Assembly (NCBI GenBank): GCA_964599655.1
Contig: CAZRGV010000115.1
Coordinates: forward strand, 1 to 20,044
Direction of reading: 5' to 3'
Origin: CAZRGV01 sp964599655
GTDB lineage: Bacteria; Planctomycetota; Planctomycetia; Isosphaerales; Isosphaeraceae
DNA: 20,044 nucleotides
Below the pieces are notes generated by a model. It ran no database searches. It saw only the letters and a program-made list of their open reading frames with translations, and was not told the DNA's origin. Made by a program: the position numbers and the translations under genes. This document shows, one piece after another, positions 1 to 5,914 of this stretch (the stretch's first letter is position 1; each line of letters opens with the position of its first letter).

Positions 1-232
1 TGGGGATTTCGGGGAGTTTTCCGAGGATGCGGGTCGGGTTGCGCGGGTTGTGAGGATGGTTGTTTGCTGCAAACCTTGAAGCGGTGCCAGGTTCCGCCGC
101 GCGGCCACCAGCTCCACGAGGGGCGAGGGTGCCGCTCGACGGCGGGTCGGGGTGTTTGTTAGGGTATTCGATTGTTGATTGAGGATGAGGCGTCGACGAC
201 GACTCATAACCATGGGATCTGGGCAAACATCG
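1..232. other. Non-coding left edge, nothing recognised
   Basis: No convincing reading frame, RNA or repeat is seen before the aldo/keto reductase. It presumably holds the promoter of that gene, but I could not pick out a clear -35/-10 pair. Confidence 0.4.
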
Positions 233-1204
233 ATGCAATACCGCACGTTTGGGCGAGTTGGCTGGCCGGTCAGCGAGATCGGCTACGGGATGTGGGGCAT
301 GGCGGGATGGAAAGGGTCGGACGATGAGGAGTCGCTGGCCTCGCTGGCGCGATCCGTCGAGCTGGGATGCAACTTTTTTGACACGGCCTGGGCGTATGGC
401 GATGGGCACAGCGAGAAACTGCTGGGCCAACTGGTGCGTCGGTATCCCGAGCGAAGGCTTTTCGTCGCGACCAAGATTCCGCCCAAGAACCGGAAATGGC
501 CGTCACGTCGAGGGATGCCGCTGGAGGACTGCTTCCCGCCCGACTACATCAAGGAGTATGCGGAGAAGAGTCTCGAAAACCTCGGCGTGCCGGTGATCGA
601 CCTGTTGCAGTTTCATGTCTGGGAAGACGCATGGGCTCACGACGAGCGGTGGCAGAGGGCGATGGACGACCTGAAGCGCCAGGGCATGATCCGGGCGACG
701 GGCATCAGTGTGAACCGTTGGGAGCCGTGGAACGGTATCGAAACGTTGCGTACGGGTCAGATCGACGCGGTGCAGGTGATCTACAACATCTTCGACCAGG
801 CGCCCGAGGACGCGCTGTTCCCGGTCTGCCGGGAGCGGGACATCGCCGTGATCGCGAGGGTCCCGTTCGACGAGGGGACGCTGACGGGGACGTTGACCAT
901 GGACTCGCGATGGCCCGAAGGGGACTGGCGAAACACCTACTTCGTTCCGGCGAACTTGAAGGCGAGCGTCGAACGCGCGGAGCGGCTCCGGCCCGACGTG
1001 CCGGCCGAGATGACGATGCCGGAACTCGCGTTGCGGTTCATCCTGTCCGAGCCGACCGTCTCGACGGTCATCCCCGGCATGAGGAAACTTCGACACGTCG
1101 AGGCCAACCTGGCAACCAGCGACGCGCCAAGACTCGCCCCGGACCTTCGGGAGCGGCTTCGGGCGCATCGCTGGGATCGGTCGCCGACGGAGTGGTCGCA
1201 GTAA
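233..1204 (+). CDS. Aldo/keto reductase
   Basis: Cytoplasmic NAD(P)H-dependent oxidoreductase of the aldo/keto reductase superfamily, which reduces carbonyl compounds. About 323 residues from the ATG at 233, the normal size for an (alpha/beta)8 AKR. The family's catalytic tetrad is visible: Asp50 in FFDTAWAYG, Tyr55 in the same segment, Lys81 in VATKIPP and His128 in LLQFHVW. The C-terminal part (around VSTVIPGMRK) matches the cofactor-binding end of the barrel. The start is uncertain. In-frame TTG 179, ATG 185 and ATG 212 lie upstream, but the Arg-rich extension they add is unlike AKRs, and MQYRTFGRVG is the typical family start; a weak GGG lies 9 nt before it. The gene converges on the CBS-domain gene. 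The substrate cannot be told from sequence. Confidence 0.9.
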   Translation: MQYRTFGRVGWPVSEIGYGMWGMAGWKGSDDEESLASLARSVELGCNFFDTAWAYGDGHSEKLLGQLVRRYPERRLFVATKIPPKNRKWPSRRGMPLEDCFPPDYIKEYAEKSLENLGVPVIDLLQFHVWEDAWAHDERWQRAMDDLKRQGMIRATGISVNRWEPWNGIETLRTGQIDAVQVIYNIFDQAPEDALFPVCRERDIAVIARVPFDEGTLTGTLTMDSRWPEGDWRNTYFVPANLKASVERAERLRPDVPAEMTMPELALRFILSEPTVSTVIPGMRKLRHVEANLATSDAPRLAPDLRERLRAHRWDRSPTEWSQ

Positions 1205-1297
1205 GGAGTCGCGCATTCCACCGTCGGGTGGTTCAGGACGAAACACTGGGGTTTCGAGCCGAGACCTCAACCACCCGGCGGTTTTGGGATGACGATC

Positions 1298-1322
1298 GGA
1301 GTTTGGTGGGCGGTGCCCACCC
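1298..1322. repeat. Hairpin repeat, copy A, between convergent genes
   Basis: A perfect 7-bp stem, GGTGGGC (1305-1311) and GCCCACC (1315-1321), with a 3-nt GGT loop, preceded by GGAGTTT. The 25-nt stretch differs by one base from 5822-5846, and a third looser copy lies at 2862-2881. It sits between the stop codons of two converging genes, so it could act as a bidirectional transcription end or be a dispersed repeat. There is no clear T-run. Confidence 0.65.
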
Positions 1323-1359
1323 GACAAGAGACCCGGAGAGCCGGGCTTGCGGCCGGGGA

Positions 1360-1797
1360 TCAACCGGGACCGTAGAGATATTCGAGGAGGTGGCGGTTTT
1401 CGGCCTCGATCTTTTCGTAGAGGAGCTTGATGACGTCGCCGACCGAGACGACGCCGACGACGTTTTGGTTCTCGTCGACGACGGGCAATTGTCCGACGCG
1501 TCGCTCACTCATTTTTCGCATGACTTCGTGGACGTTATCGTCGAGGTCGCAGGTGATGGGGTTGGTGGTCATGACGTTGGCGATGGTGGCGCGGGCGAAA
1601 TCCTCGCACGAGGAGTCGACGCCTCGCAGGACGTCGCGCTCGGTGAAGATACCGATGAGTCGTCCCTTCTCGTTGAGGACTGGGAGCGAGCCGATATCGT
1701 GCTCGACGAGCCGATGGATCGCATCCGAGACGCGGGCCTCGGGGCCGATGTGAACGAGTCGTCGTCCTTTGGCCTTCAGGACTTCGCGAACCTGCAT
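1360..1797 (-). CDS. Two-CBS-domain protein
   Basis: Stand-alone pair of CBS domains (145 residues), with CBS1 at about residues 8-60 and CBS2 at about 73-128. Each shows the usual pattern of a hydrophobic strand followed by a small-residue turn and Asp, as in LIGIFTERDVLRG and VVGVVSVGDVIK. Such Bateman modules bind adenine nucleotides (AMP, ATP, SAM) and usually regulate a partner or sense energy state. No catalytic domain is attached. The start is fixed by an ATG with a strong ribosome site (GGGAGGT on the minus strand, 1804-1810) 6 nt upstream. It is divergent from the acyltransferase gene across 203 nt. No partner enzyme is indicated by context. Family assignment is sure; the role is not. 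Confidence 0.9.
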   Translation of the reverse strand: MQVREVLKAKGRRLVHIGPEARVSDAIHRLVEHDIGSLPVLNEKGRLIGIFTERDVLRGVDSSCEDFARATIANVMTTNPITCDLDDNVHEVMRKMSERRVGQLPVVDENQNVVGVVSVGDVIKLLYEKIEAENRHLLEYLYGPG

Positions 1798-2000
1798 AGG
1801 ACTACCTCCCGCCAGCCGGTCGGAACCAAGAGGTGAGGGGAGGTTCCCGCCGCGGCGTGGCCTGAAATGGAGACGAGGTGGTTGTCAACGCCTCTCTTCC
1901 CTTGATGGTGACAGCTTTTGTCGAGGGTTGCAAAGAATTTCCCGCGACCCATCTCCTGATGTCAAGACTTCATGCACACTGGCGCGGGAGGTGATTTTTC

Positions 2001-2780
2001 ATGAAGGGGGAGAGAGGCGTCGGAGGCCGGCGGTTCATCGAGGCGTACAAGGCGGGGTGGCCGCGTTGGGTGCTTCATGCGTGGATCATGAGGAAGTTGC
2101 GCGGGCATTTTTTCCGCATTCAGGTTCAAGGGTTGGATCGGTTGCGGCGTGTCCTCGACGCCGACCCTCGAGGCACATTGTTTCTGGCGAATCATTCGAG
2201 CTGGTGGGATTTGTTCCTGGCGCATGGATTGAACGAGTCGATTCCCGTGGATGGCTACGGGATGATGGAGCACTTCAACCTGACGCGGTTTCGGTTTTTT
2301 CGACGGATCGGGGCGTTCTCGGTGGATCGGACGGACCCGTTGTCGGTGCGGGGGTCGATCGAATACGCGGCGGGTCTGCTCCAGAAGCCGCGATCGGGCG
2401 TGTGGATCTTTCCGCAAGGTCGGATCGCCGGCAATGACGCGAGGCCCTTGCGGTTCCAGGCGGGCTTGCGGGCGCTGGTGTCGCGAGCGGGGGCGGCGCG
2501 GGTCGTTCCGGTGGCGCTGCGTTACGAATACTGGCAGGAGGAACGGCCGGAAGCCTTCGTCCGCTTTGGCGAGCCCGTCTGGACGTCTCGAAGCGAGCGA
2601 GCCACAATCCTCGCACGCTTGGAACAGCGGCTGACCGAGGAGCTTGACGCCTTGCGAACCGACGTCGTGGCCCAAGCGGCCGATCGGTTCCAGGTCTTGC
2701 TTCAAGGGGCCGGGTCCGTGAATGAACGCTACGCGCGCCTGTGTGAACGGATGTTCGGATCCGTGTCGAAAACGACCTGA
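2001..2780 (+). CDS. PlsC-type lysophospholipid acyltransferase
   Basis: Membrane-associated acyltransferase of the PlsC/LPLAT superfamily, which transfers an acyl chain to lysophosphatidic acid or a related acceptor. The catalytic H-x4-D motif is NHSSWWD at residues 64-70 (His65, Asp70). The second conserved block, usually FPEGTR, reads FPQGRI at 137-142, followed by a Phe-x-x-Gly-hydrophobic stretch (RFQAGLRAL) as in the family. At 259 residues it has ordinary length. The ATG follows a near-perfect ribosome site, GGGAGGTGA at 1986-1994, spaced 6 nt. The changed second block and Trp-rich first block suggest a divergent branch, perhaps acting on carotenoid, glycolipid or ornithine-lipid acceptors rather than being the main PlsC. 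That is inference; the acceptor cannot be named. Confidence 0.85.
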   Translation: MKGERGVGGRRFIEAYKAGWPRWVLHAWIMRKLRGHFFRIQVQGLDRLRRVLDADPRGTLFLANHSSWWDLFLAHGLNESIPVDGYGMMEHFNLTRFRFFRRIGAFSVDRTDPLSVRGSIEYAAGLLQKPRSGVWIFPQGRIAGNDARPLRFQAGLRALVSRAGAARVVPVALRYEYWQEERPEAFVRFGEPVWTSRSERATILARLEQRLTEELDALRTDVVAQAADRFQVLLQGAGSVNERYARLCERMFGSVSKTT

Positions 2781-2861
2781 ACGCCGATCCTCGCGATGGT
2801 TCGAGTTGGCGAGGAACACGGAGTCTCATGCCGGATGGCCCGGAGACGGCTCGCCGTTCGC

Positions 2862-2881
2862 GGGGTGGGCCGTGCCCATCC
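2862..2881. repeat. Hairpin repeat, copy C, between convergent genes
   Basis: GGTGGGC (2864-2870), loop CGT, GCCCATC (2874-2880): the same stem as copy A with one G-T wobble. It is followed by CTGCGAACGACGA, which resembles the flank of copy B at 5846. It again sits between two converging genes. Confidence 0.55.
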
Positions 2882-2913
2882 TGCGAACGACGACGGCTCG
2901 CGGCGGTTCCGAA

Positions 2914-3849
2914 TCAGACGCGGATCAGGATTTTTCGGGCGCCGGGACGGCTGGCGGCGACGAAGGCGTGTTCGGCGTCGTCGAGTGAGAATTCGGCTTC
3001 GATCAAGGGGCGGACGTCCACCTGGCGTTTTCGAAGGGCGGCGATGGCTCTTGGGAATGGCCCGCAGCGCGAACCGACGATCTTGACCTCATGGATCACG
3101 ATGGGGGAGAGGTCGGCCTGGTAGGAACCGGCGATGGTGGTTTTGAGAACGATCGTGCCGAGCGGCCGGACGAGTCGGAGGGCCGTCGGGAGGCCGGTGG
3201 GAGAGCCGGTGGCGTCGACGACGACATCAAAGGAATGTTCCAGCGGTTCGATCCGGTCGAGAAGGCACGGGGTAATTCGTTCGCCGGCGAGATCCAGCTT
3301 GGATTGGTGCTTGCCGACGAGGGTCAGGCGGGCGCCTGTGGTCCGAAGGGTCCAGGCGCAGAGGAGACCGAGCTTGCCGTCACCGACGACGGCCACGCGT
3401 TGTTCGGGGGTGATGGGGACTTGTTCGAGGATGCGGAACGCGGCGGCGAGCGGCTCGATGAAGACGGCCTCACGGTCGTCGAGCACGTCGGGAATCTCGT
3501 GCAAATTGCGGCACGGGACGCGAACGAATTCGGCCATGGCGCCATCGCGTCCTAGGATACCCAGGACGGTGCGATGTGGGCAGTGGCTCGGGTGTCCGGC
3601 CAGGCAGGTGGGGCAAGCGTGACACGCGTTGTTGATCTCGGCGGTGACGCGCAGTCCGTCGGGGGTTTCGGCGACGAATTCGTGCCCGAGAATGCCCTGA
3701 AAGGCCATGTAGCCGCGGGCGAGCTGCTGATCGGTGTCGCAAATCCCGACCAGGCGGACGCTCAAGACCACCTCGCCGGGCGCGTCGTCGGGCCTTGGGA
3801 GGTCGCGTCGGAGCCGGGCGGACGAGCCATCGCAGTAGACACCTCGCAT
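2914..3849 (-). CDS. Zinc-dependent alcohol dehydrogenase family protein (MDR)
   Basis: Medium-chain dehydrogenase/reductase of the threonine/sorbitol/glucose dehydrogenase type (311 residues), probably oxidising an alcohol or sugar with NAD(P). The N-terminal GroES-like domain carries catalytic-zinc ligands Cys37 (GICDTD) and His56-Glu57 (GHEF). A structural zinc site is formed by Cys76, Cys79, Cys82 and Cys90. The Rossmann domain has G-x-G-x-x-G at residues 156-161 (VVGDGKLG). I chose the start at 3849 because MRGVYCDG opens the domain directly and GAGGT lies about 6 nt upstream; the open frame continues to 4233 with an Arg-rich, unrelated extension. The protein is slightly short for the family (about 340), with a compact region between the GHEF and zinc-lobe motifs. 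Substrate unknown. It is divergent from the desaturase. Confidence 0.88.
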   Translation of the reverse strand: MRGVYCDGSSARLRRDLPRPDDAPGEVVLSVRLVGICDTDQQLARGYMAFQGILGHEFVAETPDGLRVTAEINNACHACPTCLAGHPSHCPHRTVLGILGRDGAMAEFVRVPCRNLHEIPDVLDDREAVFIEPLAAAFRILEQVPITPEQRVAVVGDGKLGLLCAWTLRTTGARLTLVGKHQSKLDLAGERITPCLLDRIEPLEHSFDVVVDATGSPTGLPTALRLVRPLGTIVLKTTIAGSYQADLSPIVIHEVKIVGSRCGPFPRAIAALRKRQVDVRPLIEAEFSLDDAEHAFVAASRPGARKILIRV

Positions 3850-4242
3850 GGAATGGACCTCAAAAGGCGGGAGAAGCAAACGATTTCGAACGAAGCCGCA
3901 CTGGCGCGAAAAAACGTGGCGCAGCGGAGATTGCCGTTGGCGGGGGAGGAATCTTCGTTGTAAACTCTGTCTCCGCGATTGACCAGACCTCCCCAGCTTG
4001 CCTTGGATTCGCCGTTTTTTTTCCAAGAAGCTTGGAACGTGGAAGCGATCCGGCCCGGTCGACGTGTCCGATTCCCGCAGTGGAACTTCCGCCCGAACGT
4101 GCTGGTCGTACTGGACTGCCCAGGCCCAGGTCGCGTTCCCGCCAGGCCGACGCGAAGGCCTCACACCCCGACAGGCGAGCGGCACGGTTCGACGTTGTCG
4201 AGCAACGCATCCGCCGTGTCCCCTTAGATTCAAGGATTTCGA
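3850..4242. other. Divergent intergenic region, no gene seen
   Basis: 393 nt between the dehydrogenase (-) and desaturase (+) start codons. Open frames here (for example 3979-4227 and 3998-4246) are low-complexity, Arg/Pro-rich and have no ribosome site, so I do not call them genes. The stretch should hold both promoters. Confidence 0.5.
3957..3985 (-). promoter_or_regulatory. Candidate promoter of the MDR dehydrogenase
   Basis: Read on the minus strand: TGGTCA (3985-3980), 17-nt spacer, TACAAC (3962-3957). Each hexamer matches the sigma-70 consensus at 4 of 6 positions. It would give a leader of roughly 100 nt. Tentative. Confidence 0.28.
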
Positions 4243-5178
4243 ATGACGACCACGACGATGTCACGGCCCAGATCGGCTTACGTTGCCTGGGGCCCCTTGA
4301 TCTGGATCGCCGCGCTGCATCTTGGGGCCTTGCTGGCGTTGGTGCCGGCGTTTTTCTCCTGGTCGGGTGTGGCGGTCTGCCTGTTCTTGCACTGGTTGAC
4401 GGGCGGGATCGGCATTTGCATGACGTATCACCGCCTTTTGACCCACCGGAGCTTCGCGGTGCGTCCGAGGTGGCTGGAGTACGTGATGACGGCCATTGGG
4501 TGCGCGGCGTCGGAGGGGGGGGCGATCGGCTGGGTCGCGGATCACCGCCGGCACCACGCGTTCTCGGATCAAGAGGGGGACGTCCATAGCCCGGATCGGA
4601 GCTTCGGCTGGGCGCACATGTTCTGGTGGATGACGCCCGACATCACGTCGCGGCACACGCCGGAATACTTGCAAAAGTGGGCGCCCGATTTGATGAAAGA
4701 TCCGGTTCACCGGTTCTTGAATGCCACACATCTGGTTCCGCAGTTGATCCTGGCGGCCGCGCTGTTCGCGCTGGGCGGCTGGTCGTGGCTGGTCTGGGGC
4801 TTCTTCGTCCGGGCGGTCCTGGTGCTTCACACAACCTGGCTGGTGAACTCGGCGAGCCACATCTGGGGCTATCGGACCCACGAGACGCGGGACCATTCGA
4901 CGAATCTCTGGTGGGTGGCGCTGCTGACCTACGGCGAAGGCTGGCACAACAATCACCACGCCTTCCAGACCTCGGCGAAGCACGGGCTCGACTGGTGGGA
5001 GGTGGACATGACCTACCTGGCGATCAAGCTGATGTCGTTGGTCGGCATGGCGCATTCGATCAAGCTGCCCAAGATCAAGGAGCTGAACGAGTCGAAGCAG
5101 GCCACGCGTGCCCTGGGAAAACGGAAGAAAAACCGGCGGAGCGACCAGGAGCCGGAGCTGGTCGGGGCGGGCCAGTGA
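4243..5178 (+). CDS. Acyl-CoA / fatty-acid desaturase (delta-9 type)
   Basis: Integral-membrane di-iron desaturase (311 residues) that introduces a cis double bond, normally at position 9, into a saturated acyl chain using O2 and an electron donor. All three histidine boxes are present: HRLLTH at 63-68, HRRHH at 101-105 and HNNHH at 235-239. The extra conserved NSASHIWG lies at about 202-209. Hydrophobic segments (about 18-38, 42-58, 165-185 and 186-203) bracket the boxes as expected for the stearoyl-CoA desaturase fold. The C-terminal tail is Lys/Arg-rich. The start ATG has AAGGA about 7 nt upstream. It stands alone on the plus strand, ahead of the tRNA. No cytochrome b5 or ferredoxin domain is fused, so the electron donor must be encoded elsewhere. 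Confidence 0.93.
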   Translation: MTTTTMSRPRSAYVAWGPLIWIAALHLGALLALVPAFFSWSGVAVCLFLHWLTGGIGICMTYHRLLTHRSFAVRPRWLEYVMTAIGCAASEGGAIGWVADHRRHHAFSDQEGDVHSPDRSFGWAHMFWWMTPDITSRHTPEYLQKWAPDLMKDPVHRFLNATHLVPQLILAAALFALGGWSWLVWGFFVRAVLVLHTTWLVNSASHIWGYRTHETRDHSTNLWWVALLTYGEGWHNNHHAFQTSAKHGLDWWEVDMTYLAIKLMSLVGMAHSIKLPKIKELNESKQATRALGKRKKNRRSDQEPELVGAGQ

Positions 5179-5308
5179 GCGGTTTCGCTCGCAATGGTTC
5201 GGTTGGCAAGGGAACACGCCACGACGGCCGGTTCCAATCCAGGGGATGGAACGCGGCCGTCGCGTCGTTGTGCGACGGACGCGCTCCAGGCCGTCGGAGG
5301 CGATCCGA

Positions 5309-5337
5309 CTTGCATCGGGCCGGCGTTGCGACCATGA
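5309..5337 (+). promoter_or_regulatory. Candidate promoter of the intron-containing tRNA
   Basis: TTGCAT (5309-5314), 17-nt spacer, CATGAT (5332-5337). Transcription would begin about 7 nt before the tRNA 5' end. The hexamers are weak (3/6 and 4/6), but position and spacing fit. Confidence 0.3.
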
Positions 5338-5350
5338 TGAAGCACAATCA

Positions 5351-5710
5351 GCGGCCCTAGCTCAACGGCAGAGCAGGGGACTCATCAGCGTAACCGTGGT
5401 GGCGTCGGGGGGTAACCTCCGAACGCGAACCGGGTGAATTGCGGGGAACCTAAACCGTGGCCGGTGTTCCGATCGGGAGCGGCAGGGCAATCCGCAGCCA
5501 AGCCTGGCAGGGCAATGGTCGCCAGGACGGTTCAGAGACTAGCGGGGTGAGCCCCAACGATACTCCCCGCCAACGAGCGCCCGGCCTCCTTGGAGGACCG
5601 AGCGAGGCGACTCGCCTGTCCGCTCAAAGGAGGATGAGATAGTCCGAGCCCCGTGGAAACGCGGGGGCCCTCGAATCCCTTGGTTGCAGGTTCGAATCCT
5701 GCGGGCCGCA
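5351..5710 (+). tRNA. tRNA with anticodon CAU (Ile2 or elongator Met), split by a group I intron
   Basis: Exon 1 is 5351-5385 and exon 2 is 5674-5710, giving a 72-nt mature tRNA. The acceptor stem GCGGCCC (5351-5357) pairs perfectly with GGGCCGC (5703-5709), and the discriminator is A5710. The D arm is GCTC-AACGGCA-GAGC. The anticodon stem GGGGA (5376-5380) pairs with TCCCT (5676-5680) only once the intron is removed, giving loop CTCATAA and anticodon CAT. The T arm is GCAGG-TTCGAAT-CCTGC. CCA is not encoded (CTT follows). It is not initiator tRNA, because bases 1-72 are paired and the anticodon stem lacks three G-C pairs next to the loop. The loop is shared by elongator tRNA-Met and by tRNA-Ile2, whose C34 is modified to lysidine. 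The TTGGTT after the stem and the intron site lean towards Ile2, without certainty. Confidence 0.93.
5386..5673 (+). ncRNA. Group I self-splicing intron (IC3-like) in the tRNA anticodon loop
   Basis: 288 nt, placed between tRNA positions 36 and 37. All four conserved core elements are present in order: P (5436-5454, GAATTGCGGGGAACCTAAA), Q (5487-5502, GCAATCCGCAGCCAAG), R (5533-5542, CAGAGACTAG) and S (5633-5645, GATGAGATAGTCC). P7 is GACTA 5537-5541 with TAGTC 5640-5644, the guanosine-binding helix. P4 is TTGCGG 5439-5444 with CCGCAG 5492-5497 (or one pair less, if that G joins P6). P6 is GCC/GGT, extended by CCTGGC/GCCAGG. P2 (5402-5426) has a GTAA tetraloop and P9 (5649-5666) a GAAA tetraloop, both GNRA. 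For P1, exon CAT pairs with internal guide GTG (5396-5398), leaving the T-G wobble at the splice site. The intron ends in G5673. P3 and P8 could not be settled. No homing endonuclease is encoded. Confidence 0.92.
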
Positions 5711-5787
5711 CTTTGCCGAACCTCGAGACGCGACTCAACGACCGATGGCCTGATTCGGAATCGCCGGGAACCGTGGTCCCTCGCAGC

Positions 5788-5802
5788 GTGGGCAACGCCC
5801 AC
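5788..5802. repeat. Hairpin related to the GGTGGGC repeat
   Basis: GTGGGC (5788-5793), loop AAC, GCCCAC (5797-5802): 6 perfect pairs, the same stem core as copies A-C with another loop. It lies 26 nt upstream of copy B. Confidence 0.5.
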
Positions 5803-5821
5803 CGATCTTCGGATTCCGCAA

Positions 5822-5846
5822 GGAGTTTGGTGGGCGGTGTCCACCC
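5822..5846. repeat. Hairpin repeat, copy B
   Basis: Matches copy A (1298-1322) at 24 of 25 positions. The single change, C to T in the right arm, keeps pairing as a G-T wobble (GGTGGGC 5829-5835, loop GGT, GTCCACC 5839-5845). Here both flanking genes run in the same direction, so it could end the tRNA transcript or be a mobile-type repeat. Confidence 0.6.
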
Positions 5847-5868
5847 TGCGAGCGACGAGACTTCCAGT

Positions 5869-5902
5869 GGATTCCGCAGGAGAGCCCTCGCACGCGGAAT
5901 CC
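5869..5902. repeat. 9-bp inverted repeat just before the membrane-protein start
   Basis: GGATTCCGC (5869-5877) and GCGGAATCC (5894-5902) are perfect inverted copies with a 16-nt loop, ending 12 nt before the ATG at 5915. A direct copy, GGATTCCGCAAGGAG, also lies at 5811-5825, so copy B of the hairpin repeat is flanked by direct repeats. It may be a leader hairpin or part of a larger repeat unit. Confidence 0.45.
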
Positions 5903-5914
5903 TCACACTTGGCG

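Noticed and set aside
496..1836. A 446-codon plus-strand frame overlapping the aldo/keto reductase and CBS genes
   Set aside because: It covers one recognised gene out of frame and another antisense, has Gly/Arg/Asp-rich composition, and has no ribosome site.
3979..4227. Small plus-strand frame upstream of the desaturase
   Set aside because: Arg/Pro-rich, no ribosome site, and overlapped by other equally long frames; no sign of coding.
5427..5533. GAACCG (5427-5432) with CGGTTC (5528-5533) as intron helix P3
   Set aside because: In group I introns the 3' strand of P3 follows the 5' strand of P7, but CGGTTC precedes GACTA. The GGT there fits P6 instead. P3 is left unassigned.
5457..5642. A 61-codon frame within the tRNA intron, possible homing endonuclease
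   Set aside because: Too short, no LAGLIDADG, GIY-YIG or HNH motif, and it lies on the conserved ribozyme core.
5684..5914. An N-terminal extension of the 655-residue membrane protein
   Set aside because: It would overlap the tRNA 3' exon and the hairpin repeats, and the extension has no membrane or signal character.
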